Source of the DNA: Lutjanus erythropterus
Taxonomy: Eukaryota > Chordata > Actinopteri > Lutjaniformes > Lutjanidae
Length of the DNA: 64,000 nucleotides
Assembly (NCBI GenBank): GCA_020091685.1
Contig: CM034599.1
Location: forward strand, 26,969,922-27,033,921
Direction: 5' to 3'
This document shows positions 36,400 through 48,900 of the stretch, piece by piece. Position 1 is the stretch's first letter. Every line of letters starts with the position of its first letter. The position numbers and the translations under genes are program-made. Under the pieces are notes generated by a model. It saw nothing but the letters and a program-made list of their open reading frames with translations. It was not told where the DNA came from and did no database searches.

Positions 36400-37130
36400 T
36401 AACTTACCTTACAAGCTAATTCTGTCTCTGGTGATACAATATGCCGTTTATGATGAGTTATACTAGTGTGTAAATCCACATGTTCAAACACCGTATAACC
36501 CACTGACCGAGCACTGTCGTAAGCAGCAAATTCCACAAGTCCAAAAGTCTCCGCAATGTCACCGGAGCTCCAGTAGGGCACACTGCTGCTACAAGTTGAG
36601 AGTCAGCTTAACAAATGCTAGTAGATGAGATCACCTGAAAAGATATCTTGTCGTAATGTTGTTTGAATGAGCAGTCTTTTGACTGTACAGTTACCTCTCC
36701 GGCTTAAATGAATCCCAGTCTGTTATCATGATAAGAATAGACGTGATTAGTTGTTAAGTAGCGTTAGCTGTGAGGCCCGAGCAATACGGCGAGCCGGTGG
36801 TCAGGACCAAGAGGAGAAGGGCTGGTTAGCTAGCTAGCAGAACTAACACCTCAAGTAACGTCTACACTACCTGTACAACTTTCATCCAACGTTTAGTTTC
36901 CATGTTCATCAGCAGCGAAAGGACAAGCAAGTTTACGGAAATACGTGACCTCGGCGTGATCCAGCTAATACTGACCTGATGTGTTTTTCTACAGCCAACG
37001 TCTTCTAAGGAAAAAAATACACAGCTAACAAGCTAAGTGTAGAACCACGACGACTACTACCGCTCGAAGCCGCAGGCAGGCACAGCCCAGCGTATGAGCC
37101 GCCTCTGTCCAACGACCAAGAGGAACGTCA
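36400..37130 (-). promoter_or_regulatory. clip1: clip1 5' UTR exons and promoter region
   Basis: On the minus strand there are consensus donors at 36407 (TGTAAG|GTAAGT) and 36694 (GGAGAG|GTAACT), both suitable ends for non-coding first exons. The stretch to about 37130 is richer in CpG than the surrounding AT-rich DNA (for example 37040-37110). This is the expected place for clip1 transcription starts, but TSS and exon 5' edges cannot be fixed from sequence. Confidence 0.4.
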
Positions 37131-37242
37131 ACAGTAGTTACATGCGACCAAAGATGATATGTTCAGTAAGATGTAACACTCCCACACTTCTGAAAGGCAA
37201 ACACATTTTCCAGACGAAACACTTGTGTTGCAGTTAGCCAGT

Positions 37243-37660
37243 ATGGAAGCCCGTTTCCGACAATGTATTAAAAACACATTCTGTTTATTATGAGTTTAAG
37301 TCTGAAAATAATGACTTAGTATCTCAAAATAATAACATAGTAACTCACAATCATTTAACTTATAATTTTACTCAAATAATTAGTATCTCAATGAGTTAGA
37401 ATGTCAAAATAATGAGAAACTTTTTTGAAATTGATGAAAATAATGGCTGAGTATCTCAAAATAATAACTTGATAGCTCAAAATAATGATTATCTTGAAAT
37501 AATGAGTTAGTGTCAAAATAATAAGAAACGTGTGAAACTAACTCCTTATTTTGACATACTAAATAATTTTAGAAAAAAACGTCATAAATTTGAGAATGTT
37601 TCTCATTATAGTGACTAACAGGATCTTTTTTTCATCATATTGGCATAAATGGGCTTCCAT
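37243..37660. mobile_element. MITE-like element built of ATAAT/TATCTC degenerate repeats, with terminal inverted repeats
   Basis: Left ATGGAAGCCCGTTT (37243) and right AAATGGGCTTCCAT (ending 37660) are inverted copies. The roughly 420-bp interior is a degenerate tandem array of a unit like AAAATAATGAGTTAGTATCTC, with inverted units near the right end (TTATTTTGACATACTAAATAA). No ORF and no clear TSD. It lies just upstream of the clip1 promoter. Confidence 0.65.
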
Positions 37661-39434
37661 GATAAGGAAATCTAACGGAGTCACATTAAGCAAGGCAAAT
37701 ACTCTGCTGGCAAGGTAGAGGTCTGTACTGGTAAACTATTGTAATATTCTCAGACAAAGTTATTATCCAAGCATTCAGCCTTTACCAAAGAAAAATGTAC
37801 AAGTAGAGAAGTAGACCAGTTGCATTTCAACATCAAACTCGCACAACCATGCATACACAGCTTTGTCAGTGTTTAGGACTGTACCAAGTGAAAAGCATGG
37901 TTAATTAATGTCAGACTTCTGAGAGATTCCAAACTATATAATCATATTACCAGAAGTTTGTTTTAGATTGAATTTCTGACAGAAAAGTTGTGCAAATAAA
38001 GCAAAGAAATTGGAAAACAACAGATCTCTACATTTCAAGATAATAGTCAATTTATTTTTATTTCTTAACTTTCAATCTAAAGACAGACTATAAATGTAGA
38101 GTTAATCCTGAACCTATGGCTGCAAGGTAATAGCTTATTACAAAATGTAGCCTTTGCTTATATACACCATCACTTTTACATGACTTTGCTCAGGCTTAAA
38201 TAATTGTCCTTCTCTTGACTGAGAAGTTCAGCTCACCCAGACACACATGAGCCACTGTATGCCTGTATATTTGCACAAGTATGTACTGTAAGTAGGTGTG
38301 TGTGGGTATACTGTATGCATGTTTGTGAAAATCATTTAGTTCAAGTATTCTGTGTGCATTCAAGTGTTGACTGAACAGTCATGAGAAACAACTGAAATAA
38401 CATTCACTGTTGGGAAATTCTATTAGCTCTGAACTCTAATAATTTTGCTGTAAATATTCTCAACCGCATTTGCAAAATGATTAGAAATACCAAGTTTTAT
38501 GGTCAAAAATTAATCTAACAAAAGTCCTCCTGAACTATGAGAATAGTATTTTTACCTAATTTTTTGCCAAAAGAAAACCACCTGGAAAAAATCTATCTGA
38601 CACAGATGTGTAGCTAGCCACTAGTCTTAATGTACTGTTTCTTTAAAACTGTCAAATTTGCATTTGAGCAATTTATGATGCCTTTTTGCTGGTAAATCAG
38701 TTTTAAAGTGGAGAATAAATTTTATTTCAGCTGTGATATGAATCTACTTGATCAATGGTACAATAAAGAAAAAAAAAACTGTAGACCATATTGACCAAGT
38801 TTTCTGATGTTACTGGAGCAAAATGTAAATTGTTTTAGTGCAGTTTCATTTACAAGCAATTTCATTTGCAAAGTGCACCAAAATCAGCTATTGAGCTGAT
38901 AATAGCAACAGAAAGTCAACTTATTCACAAAACTCTGCTTAAGATGGTTAACTATGATGTAAGCACATACATTTGGCCATCTGTGCTGTCCATGTACAGA
39001 CAAATGGAATCAAACCCATCTATAGCCATGACGACCAGACAAAATAACGCACTGAAGCAAATACAAGCATGTTTACTTGAATATTTTAGAGCAATTCAAG
39101 TGGGACAAAAATAGAAAAGACCATGTTAACGCCATCATATTAAAATTAATACAGGTGAGGAAATTACCATTTTACAATTTTTAAAATAAAATAAACAACG
39201 AGTAACACTACGTTACAAAAACTGAGACTAATTGGCCAAACCCATCCCTCAATGCCCCTCCCTTATTGTATGTTTACAGATCAAATGTATATACAGCATG
39301 GACATTCAATTTGGTACAAAAAAATAAACAGCTAAAAAAAACATGCTTGATAGGATGGTAATGAAAATGAAAATATAAGTTTCTGCTTAAAAATATCCAT
39401 GTATCCTTCCGTTTCAAATCAAGAAAGTACATTT
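37661..39434. other. Intergenic region between clip1 promoter and zcchc8 stop
   Basis: AT-rich DNA. Its right part is the zcchc8 3' UTR; on the minus strand a candidate AATAAA lies near 38050 (plus-strand TTTATT). I see no gene, RNA gene or recognisable transposon here. Confidence 0.5.
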
Positions 39435-42400
39435 TTATTTTTTCTTAGCCAAGTTTCGTGGAGAACTTTTAAGCAAGTCTCTGATCTTAAGGTATGTCCC
39501 TGTGGCTTCAGCAACTTCGGTGAATTCTGGTGTGTCTTCAAATGGAACAATGCCAGCAGCAAAGTTGCTCCGATGAGGAACGACTGTCACCTTCTCAACA
39601 TGCTTAGGAGAGGCACAATCTCCGCTTCCCTGATGAGTGAAATCTGGATCGGGGCTCTGCGGGCTGTCATCTTGGGCTTTGACTGGACCAGGACTCTGAG
39701 GGCTGTCATCTTTGGATTTCATTGGTTCAGGGCTTTGAGGACTGTCATCCTCAACTTTGATCGGTCTAGGGCCCTGAACACACATCTCCTGAACCCCTGG
39801 TTCCTTTTGATTTTCACTGCTATGATAAGTTTCTGCAGGTTTCGTTGTATCCATCACTTCTTCACCCTCTTCTGTTTCTGTGTCCACATGTGCAGGTGTG
39901 GACACACTTGGTGAACTGGGTACAGGTGTTCCCATTGCAGGTGTCTCACTGTCACTATTGGTGGCAGTGTCAGCATTTTCTAAAGCTGCCCAAATCAATC
40001 TCTGCTGCTCCTCCAGTTCCTCCAGTGTCAGGTCATCCTCCCTTCCCTCCATAGTCTCATCAACGACTACCCAGTTACGCCCTCGCAGAGCTGGGGAGCC
40101 ATTGGTGGGTGTAGGAGGAGGTGTACCTTTAGGGAGAGGTGGGGGAGTGGGTGTAGCAGGAGGAGTGCCCTGGGGTAATGGAGGAGGTGAACTGAAGCAA
40201 GGTGAGCCAGGAGGCAGCGGAGGTTGAAACTGGAAGTCACCTGGGCCATGAATATAATAAGGCGTTCCTGGGTCTGAGGAAAGACACGAATAAAGTCACC
40301 CAAACATTAGAAAGCGACATTTAAGCCCCTTTTACACAAAGGTCCTGCAATATCACCACAACAAGGGCTTGTCTTTAAGATGGCTTTGTGCATTTACACC
40401 TAATCAAGGAGTGCCAGCATAAAGCCACTCCAGTGTGTCCTTATACACAGCATATCGGCATCACAGAATCAAAAGATTCAGCCAACAAGTGATTCAACAA
40501 GTTAAACTTAAAAAAGTTTGCCTTGTGTAATGATCTGTGGGAGGACGTCTCTCCTCCTCCTGGTCTGTGTGTGTCTGCTTACTGGATGCAGCGCTATAAA
40601 AAAGTGTTTACTCATCTCTCTCTGCTTAAAATAGCTGACAAATATGTGGTATAGGTACATAATTTAAAGAGCACAGTTGCAAACAGCAATGAACATTTAA
40701 CTCAGCAGCGTCCTGACCCACCATGCCAGCTTACCCTTTTACACAGACATCAGCTCAGCTTTGTCAGCTCAGCCTCCCCTGTCTGATCAGAGGCGAGGCA
40801 GAATAAAGGCACAATATTACTACACTGAACAGGCTGAGTATAAGAGGCTTTTGAGCAAACAAAGAGGCCACTGGTTCAACTATTACTAGGCATAATTCTG
40901 CATTTAAGCTATGAATAAAAACAGAAGATTTGTCTATTTTTCATATTTTATGTATTAAGTCATAGGAACAAAACAGTGGGTGTCAAGATGAAGATCAAGA
41001 AAATGACAGATTACGCCTAATAAGGTGCCTTTTGAAAATAGTGACCAAGAGGAACAGGTACCTGATTCAATATCCATATCTGAACTCCTATCAGAGTTCC
41101 TATCAGGACTGGACCTGGTCTTCTTTCTTAGCTGTGGTGATGAGTCAGATTCATGCCGTCGCTTGTTGCAGGTGGCACCAGGCTGTTGGCAAGGAAGAAA
41201 GACATGTGGAATCAAAGTATTTAAAGGCTCTGCCTGCACCATCATCACACATCCTCTCTTCTTTGGTGCCAGTGAACTAAGAATGGAAACCTAAAAATCC
41301 AGAGGCTATAATGACAGTGAACGCATGGACTGCTGTATAGAGCTTCATCACACACAAACATACACAATGGTACTTTCTCCCTTATATTCCAAGTGATTAG
41401 ACAATACAACAAGGTGTGTATGAATTACAGTCATTTCTGTAATTCTAATTTTCTTCCACAGTTTTTGTGGATTAGATCATTTTTAGTGTATTGGTATTTA
41501 TTATTTATTTTATAATTGTATGTATAATCTTCTTACTGTATGTGCATTCAAAGTCTATGCCGTCTAATTTGTGTTGGATGATAAGGACACAAACACTGAC
41601 ACTTCACATGATTTTATGAATGAATACCCTTGAGTAGTGAGGGTGAGCTGGGCAAAGTGTTGTGGCTTTTTACGTTTTTTTTTTTTGTTTTGTTTTGTTT
41701 TTTTGGATCACTTTATGAAAACATATTGCATCTACCTATACCCTACTCTCATGCTTAAGTAATACTAAGAGAGGAAAAATCATGATTGAAAGGTACACAA
41801 AGTGTTGCAGTATCTAATATGGGGTTCATTCGTTTCAAACCAGAGTAGTATCATGGAGAACAAGCAAAGATCTGACAAATAGTACCCAAGGTGTTTGCAT
41901 AACTGTTGACAGTATTACCAACCAAACCAAACCACTTGAGGGACTTTAAGATAATTACCATAGGGAAGTTGTTGGACAGGTAGGCTGCATAGTTTTGCTT
42001 CATGTGACTGCTCTGCATTGGAACAGAGCCATACTGCATGAACTCCTGGAAGTTAGACAAAGAAGAAAAAAAGTGTGAAACGCATAACTGTGACCTGCAA
42101 CCAAAGAGCACAGATTTATTTTTAAAACTTCAAATTCAGTGTACTGCCATTATGATGCTGACTCCTGACAAACAAAACAATTTATAGACATATAGCTCAA
42201 AGTAACTCCATACTACTGCATTTGCAAAAATCAGTGATTTTAATTTTCTGCTAGGAAAAACATATTCTAATTATATGTAAAACTCAAATTCAAGTATTTT
42301 CACATATGCTACCTCACATGCAAAATGCTGCTGAAATCGCATCATCACAGACTACTGCACTGATTTCTAGTTTTTCTTTTTCTAATTTGAGAAATACAGA

Positions 42401-45400
42401 AGTGATAAAACAAAATATTAATATAACTGAAATATAATTGGACTCACATACCGAGTGATATATTCAAGAACAACATTTGAAAAGATTATATTGCAGGACT
42501 TACATCTTTCATGTTGTTTGGTGTAGGTACATTGAAGCCTGGGAAATCTACCAGTTTGGAAACATCATAAGAGATGTTTTGCGAATTGGCACTGTCTGTT
42601 ATATTACCATCATTTGAAACTAGGAAACAGAAAAACACAAATTCAGATCCAACTCTATATTTCAAAAAGGTTATGTTTTGCAAGAAATGAACTGACACCA
42701 CATAGGATTCAATTTAATTTAAAAACATACCATTTCCATCATACAGTGCTAAGCCAGAGGTTTCCATCTCTGCTTCTTTAAGCCAACCTGGGGGGTAGCC
42801 CAGCTGCCTCATGCGGTAAATCAGAGGAGGGAGGGTGTTGCCATCTACTCCCAAAGCGGCCAACAGTTCTTCACTGTTAAAAGCACAACATAATGTAAAA
42901 CATTCAATGACCAAAATTAACTCTTACTTGTCCCAACAGATACTGCATGTGATTAAATGAGGTGTGTGTCTAATGTGTACAAAATAACAATCCTACCTCA
43001 TGACTCCAGGCTTGTATTTAGCAAAACGCTCCTCCACTTCCTCAGCGTGGTACCGCTGGTTACTCTGCATGGCCTGGTTGTTGTTCTGATTAAACTCCTT
43101 TCTTCTCTCATTAATTGCAGCCATGTCTTTAGGCTAGGAGGGTAATCATGTATAAATGTAGTCAATCAAGTTATTATTTATCTTCTTATGTTTAACTTGG
43201 ACTTATGCCATGATAATGCTTGTTCTTACCTTCGGACAGTCTCTCAGCTGATGGCCACTTGAACCACAGTTGAAACACATAGATTTTGGTCTAGAATAAA
43301 CAGATCAGTGATTCATTATATAGTTAACATGCCACACAGAAACAAAATACAAATTATAAACAGAAGATGGAAACAGAATAAAGCTTCATTAATAACCTCC
43401 GACATACCTTTTTTCTTTCATGTCTATGTCCAGTCCATCTGTGCCAATGACTTGGCTGAAAATCTGGTGATAGCTTTGCAACAATTCAGGAAATTCTATC
43501 AACAAAATCATTATCATGTCTATTTTGACACCTTAATATTAGATCCACTTATTTGCTATTAAAAACTAACAAACAAGCCAAAAAAATAGCATATTTAAAA
43601 CCAGGACCTTTCTACTTGGAGGGGGGGGGGGGGTCTGTGACCTGTCACACTAGACTGGTGATTTTTGATTATGTGTCAATTTATCCATCTAAAAGATACG
43701 TTGGAACATCCCATCCATCTGTCAGCTGGGGGTTTTCATTCACCAGAGGCTGTCCAAGTTTATCAAGACTGAAAGTAGTGAAATATAGGACACTTCCAAC
43801 CACCTAAAACAGAAAAGTAAGAAAATAGTGTATGATATTTTAATATTTCTGTTTTGTTTTCCATGGGACAAGACACCGTGCAACATGCAAACCACTCACA
43901 ACAACAGTAAATACTCACTTTAAAGGCTTCTGTTGTTGTTCTTATGCTGCTGGAAGATGCCTTCTGTGGATCTTCATCCATAGCAAAAGCTGAATTCTTC
44001 AAAGAGGGTAGAACATGCTTTGTTTTTTAAGCAAAGTCACATATTAATATTAATCACAATAAAATACATGCTGGTAAATACCTGAGGTTTCATGTGAATG
44101 GTAGATTTCTTCTTTTCATTGTTCGTCTTCTGGTGCTTCAAGATCACACCACAGATGCAATCTTCAATTTCTTGACGACACTGCCTAAAGGGAGACATTC
44201 ATTATTGTTTTTTATTTAGCAGCATTAACTACAATATAGTGTTAAGTAATGTAGTGGTGACGTGCACACACAGCAGGGTAACTAATATGCTGTAATTTGA
44301 TTTTATTAGCCTAATGTATGGATGCATGATAATTATTGGGGGTGATAAATTACTGACTGATAATGGGAAATTTAAATTATTATTCCGATAATGAAATTCA
44401 AGTTGTTATAATAATAATAATAACTGTTTTGACAGATTATGTTATAGCATTTAATTTGAATTATTGGGTAAAATACTCTATAGTAGTACATTTGTTAAAT
44501 TTTTTTGATGTGCTTTACCAGAAAAAGTCCACACTGTTCTTTGTTTTTGATTTAAGAGTAATGTCAGCTATATTTGGTTGGGTCACAGCTATGGATTTTT
44601 AAATAATTCATCTTTTCTCACTACATCTGAGCCTTTTTGTCCCCTTCCTTGTTAGCCTTAAGGAGTACACAGGGTCAGAGTTTTTCCTTATCCTTTAGAG
44701 AGTATACAGGACAGGAGGCGTTGCACACTGTTCAGATTGAAGCAAACTATGATATAGGGCTACACACAAAAACTGACTTGACAGATTGTATTAACTTATT
44801 TTCAAAAACATGTGTAACCACTAACATAAAGCATGGTTAAAATTGTTTTGCTATTACAAACTCAATCTGGCGATCAACCCAAGCAAGTGTAACAAAACGT
44901 ACGACGCAAACCACTAGTAAACAAGTGAACCAGTGTACCTATATAACACAATTAATTAGAAAATATTTCTTACTTTGAGATAATGTTGTTTGAATAAAGG
45001 ATTTGAAGAAGCGGCCCGTCAAAGTTGACATCTTCAATTGTGACACCGCTGTACAGTCAAGAAAATAAACAATGGTTACTTACTGATCAGTTTCGTTTAA
45101 TATGAAATGAGCTTTACCTATTGTCAGATAACTACCTCGGTCGGGTCAGGATGTTCTGTTTTCTTCTCAAATCTTTATGTAATCTATGAGTTAAGGAAAC
45201 AGACGGGAAAGCATACAAAAAAGACGTTTCCACGTTATGTGTTTTCTGTTTTGGTTACAGACAGGAGGTGCTAGCAGACGTTAGCTAGTGCTACATCCAC
45301 AGTGCTAGCACAAACTGAGCGGCCCCCACACAAGGATATTCTCTTCAGTGAGTTTATGAATGTAGTGGTCACACTCCTCCAGCCTGCTCCGAAGCTGGTT

Positions 45401-45514
45401 CGTGTCCTCCTGGTCTTCTTCATCATCTGTAAAGCGTATGTGTGTCGATAGTGGCGGCGCGGAGTCATCAAGCTGCTGAAAGAGCTCACTATCCCCGAAA
45501 TCCACTTCAGCCAT
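39435..45514 (-). CDS. zcchc8: zcchc8, zinc finger CCHC-type containing 8 (NEXT complex scaffold)
   Basis: Scaffold joining the MTR4 helicase and RBM7 in the nuclear exosome targeting complex, which feeds non-coding and aberrant RNAs to the exosome. Exons 5'-3': 45340-45514, 45136-45178, 44974-45048, 44082-44184, 43919-43996, 43700-43803, 43408-43473, 43230-43290, 42997-43133, 42731-42873, 42504-42619, 41959-42045, 41062-41182, 39435-40273. All join in frame to 715 aa (human about 707). Landmarks: N-terminal coiled segment ending in NILTRPS; a CX2CX4HX4C zinc knuckle (C220, C223, H228, C233); the PSP domain with LIYRMRQLGYPPGW at about 298-311; a Pro-rich stretch; and a C-terminal TGTYLKIRDLLKSSPRN motif. 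Three tandem DDSPQSP units lie at about 612-646. Start MAEVDFGDSELF was chosen because all downstream junctions fit it. Confidence 0.96.
43621..43633. repeat. Poly-G run
   Basis: Thirteen consecutive G within a zcchc8 intron; G-rich on the plus strand, C-rich on the transcript. It is a likely length-polymorphic and sequencing-error-prone site. Confidence 0.9.
45179..45339 (-). other. zcchc8: AT-AC U12-type intron (zcchc8 intron 1)
   Basis: On the minus strand the intron starts ATATCCTT, the exact U12 AT-AC donor consensus, and has the exact U12 branch site TTCCTTAAC at 45198-45190, 11 nt before the terminal AC (45180-45179). Splicing here joins EE to N-KDLRRKQNILTRPS in frame, paralleling remembered human EEENIQLKCQLNLLTRPSG. 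No GT or AG alternative nearby keeps the frame. Confidence 0.93.
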
Positions 45515-45986
45515 TTTTACCCAGCTCAGCCGTACGGGACGGGAGTTCAAGGGTCAAAGCATCTACTCTTCGTTTTCATTGGCCCTTCCCGTGTCACGTG
45601 TAGAGTATGTTTTAGAGAAGACAATAATGGGTATCTCTCAGCCCACAGTAGGGTTTTACAGGTTACTAGCTTCTCTTCTTACTACAAGAACAGAAGGAGA
45701 CCCTTGCTGTCAACAGGGATTTTCTCAGACTACGGAAATTAAACAAGATATACGACAAAAATGTGCCTCTCTCTTATGTTTTTTTTTTTGAAGGGGAAAC
45801 AATTTTATAGTGGCTTCCTTGATCTGCAAGACAATACTGAGGGCTCTAATTTCACCGCTTTCTAATCAGTTGCACGGGTTTGTTGCAGCCGTTTCACTTC
45901 TTTGCTTTCGGTTGTAGTATTCTGGTAACACTTTCTACAGGACAAGACAGTCGTGACTCAGTGAGACATTTAATTTACTTCCAGCA
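45515..45986. promoter_or_regulatory. Bidirectional promoter between zcchc8 (-) and the unrecognised gene (+)
   Basis: 472 bp separate the two start codons, pointing outwards. It contains an inverted CCAAT box (CATTGG near 45578) and a palindromic E-box TCACGTG at 45594-45600. TSS positions are not visible, but such spacing is typical of head-to-head vertebrate gene pairs. Confidence 0.65.
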
Positions 45987-48900
45987 ATGTCAAGTTGCTC
46001 AACTATCCACTTAACTTTACCGCAGTGGGATGGAGGGTCACGGAAAATTCGCTTTATTTACTTGACGAATCTGACATCGTTCAGGCTGACATCATGTCCC
46101 AACAAGGTGAGTGTTAAGAAGCTGCAGGCTCGGATATGTTTTTGTTCTTCAAGGTTCGACGAATATGATAGATTTGTATTTGGAGTCATATTTCACATAA
46201 CTCCTGAAATTAGCTAGAGGGTGTTATGTCGGTCATCATCATCATCATCATCATCGTCATCGTCCAGGAGGGAGAAAACGAAAGAAAATTTCACAAGAGC
46301 CTAACATAAAGAATGTATTTTTGTAATAATGGATATTCACAAGTAAAACTGAATTAATGAAATGGCCCTATCAAAATGTTACTGCTCTAGTGTCTTGTTT
46401 GTTTAAATGTTGGTGGGATAAAATTAATTCACAGATATTAAATGTACAAACATTCATACAAAAAAGACCTTAAAAGCTGTAATAAGAGTTCACCTAAAAT
46501 TTGTTGACCTAGTTATTAAAGGGACAGTTCGTCCCAAAATCAAAAATCTGTATTTTTCTTTTGGCCTGCAGTGCTGTTTGGTTTATCCTTCTGCCTTTGT
46601 TTATCCAGTAGTTATCATTGATTTGCCTTTTAATTTAACCTTCATTTTACGCATTGTTTTGCCCATTAGTTTAGATATTGTATTTGTGGTTTAGTTTGCC
46701 CTTTATTTTGCCCCAGTTCACCCATTATTTTGCCCTTGAGTTTTTACGTCCAGTTTTCTTTGAGATTTAGTGTGTCTTTTAGAACCAACTGGAATGCTTG
46801 TTTGTTTTTGATTTTGTATAAGTTATTTCTGTAGCAAGCAGAGAGCCGTATTGTTGGGAGGTTAGCCCATGGTGAGGTCCCTTCACTTTTGCATGTGAGT
46901 AAATGCACTGGGACACATATAGATGGCCCCAATTTTGTGGTGGTGAGTAGTGCCAGCACCCCTGGACACTCCTCAGTGTAATCTGCCTCTCAACAAGTGG
47001 CCTCTGCTTCCTTAGTTTTTTTTTTTTTTTTTTAGGTTTGGTTTACTTTAGATTGGACTGAGTTTTATATTTTGTAATATTCACTGTTAGAATTTATGTC
47101 AAGGCCTTTGTAGTATTAATTGTAATTAAGTAACCCACTACATTCATTTTCGGTTATTTTTTGTCTATTAATAATGTTTTTCTTTCTTTCCAGCAGCTCC
47201 AGTCCCTGTTTGTTTATTGCTTTGATTATTCTGATTATAAATAAAACATTAGCAATAATTGTGAAAACATGTCTCTGCCTCCTTATCAGTAAAGACCCTT
47301 TGTGCTTTACTATCTACTTTCTGAACAATATTCAGGTTTCCTTAAAGTATTTCCTGGGGTGAAATTCTCCAGGTGGTGTCTGTCAATAACCATGAGTTAC
47401 CAGGTCATGATGTTTGGACAGAGACACTGGTTTTGAATTTTTCAAATGAGGTCCTTTGAGCACCACAGGAGTAGTACCATTTAGTCCCATTAGATTGGAG
47501 AAAACAGACATCTCTACGGCCAATATCTCAAACTCTGCAACTCACAACAAAAAATCTAGATGAATAAACAGCACTACAGGCCAGGGGAAAAATATGTAGC
47601 TTTGATTTTGGGGATAACTGTCCTCTTAAATGCCCCTTTGTGGCACAGAGCCAGCAACAGTAATGTATTTGTCTGCCCTTCCCATCTGTTTTTGGAGGCG
47701 CATGGAGAAATTTGTAATAAGACTGGACATTCCACAACTATTATGCTTTAAGATATTATTACTAAATTCCAATGTAATAAACCTTTGAGTTACATGACAA
47801 GTCTTATTTTGTCAGTTGCTAAATTTCACATACATAATGCAAGATTTTTCCCTAGCCTTAATATCTGTATGGCTAAATTCAGCTTGTACATAGACACATT
47901 AACCTTATGACAGAAAAGTGAACACACAGTGTTATATTTTAAAGAATTATTTTCTGTGACCCTTGGTTAAGGTATATTGGCTTTTTATTAATGTTGTTGT
48001 TGATGACCTCCTTATTTCATGTAAAAATCTGTCCATTTCCCAATGTATCTCCATATCTTAATGTCTTCATATGTATCTGTTTCAGAGTCCAGTGGTTCCT
48101 CTCTATTTAGGAGCTGATCTCTTCTCCAACACTGACATCCGTACAGAGAACCATCCCAGATACCACGCCAAGTTTGCCAAAAAAGGATTGGCGACAAAAA
48201 TACATTTTTCTTCAGGTAAAATGCACAATAGAAAATAGTTCCATTAGATAAAACATTGACTTAGCTTCTATCAATGCACAAACTTACACTAACACTTGAC
48301 AATGTTTTATTCCCATTGCAGCATTCAGGTTCCATGGGTTGAAGGTGCCCACTGTAAATAACAGCCTCTGGTTCTACAGTGTTCAAGGACTTTTTCGAGT
48401 AGCCTTTGAAATGTACAGTAAGCAGGAGCAGCTTGCTGTGCTTGAGAACTTCCAGGTAGAGTACAGTTTACATTAGGCTTGTCTCTACAAGACACGCTGC
48501 TTTTAATATTTACAATTACTTTTTAATATATTGTCTTTCCTTTGTAGGATGTTTGGAAATCGCAGATAAATGACAGCCCTCTGAAAATGACTTACAGCCT
48601 CAGTGTGCAGCTTGATTTCACCCTATCCAGCTGTTTGCAAGATACAGAATCAGGGAGTAAAACATCACAACCTCACCATTGCCAGGCTGGCAGAGAATCA
48701 TTGGATGTATATGGCAGTGACACTGGTGATACGTCAGAGGATCACGATTACTGTTCTTTTCCCAGACAGAGTTTTCAAACTATGGAAATTCAACCAGTTG
48801 TATCTACAGTGAGACAGAAATTGCACAGCTTGGATGACAAACTCTCTTCAGAGACTCAAACCTATACACAACTTGACACTGTCTTGCTACTTTTGGAGAA

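Larger units (their letters stand above)
31403..36407 (-). other. clip1: clip1 first intron (5 kb)
   Basis: Non-coding sequence between the first coding exon and candidate 5' UTR exons. It contains an A-rich tract (31405-31560), an (AC)n run near 34711-34744, a teleost CATC repeat at about 35070-35205 and the second copy of hAT family H1 at about 35501-35935. I see no other gene in it. Confidence 0.6.

Noticed and set aside
36399-36581. 60-codon open frame on the minus strand upstream of clip1
   Set aside because: It begins with GTG, not ATG, runs through a consensus donor and lies where clip1 leader exons are expected. More likely 5' UTR than coding.
40274-41061. TTTTACACA-containing repeats in a zcchc8 intron
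   Set aside because: The short motif recurs (40325, 40736) and recalls fish MITE ends, but no inverted pair or TSD could be defined.
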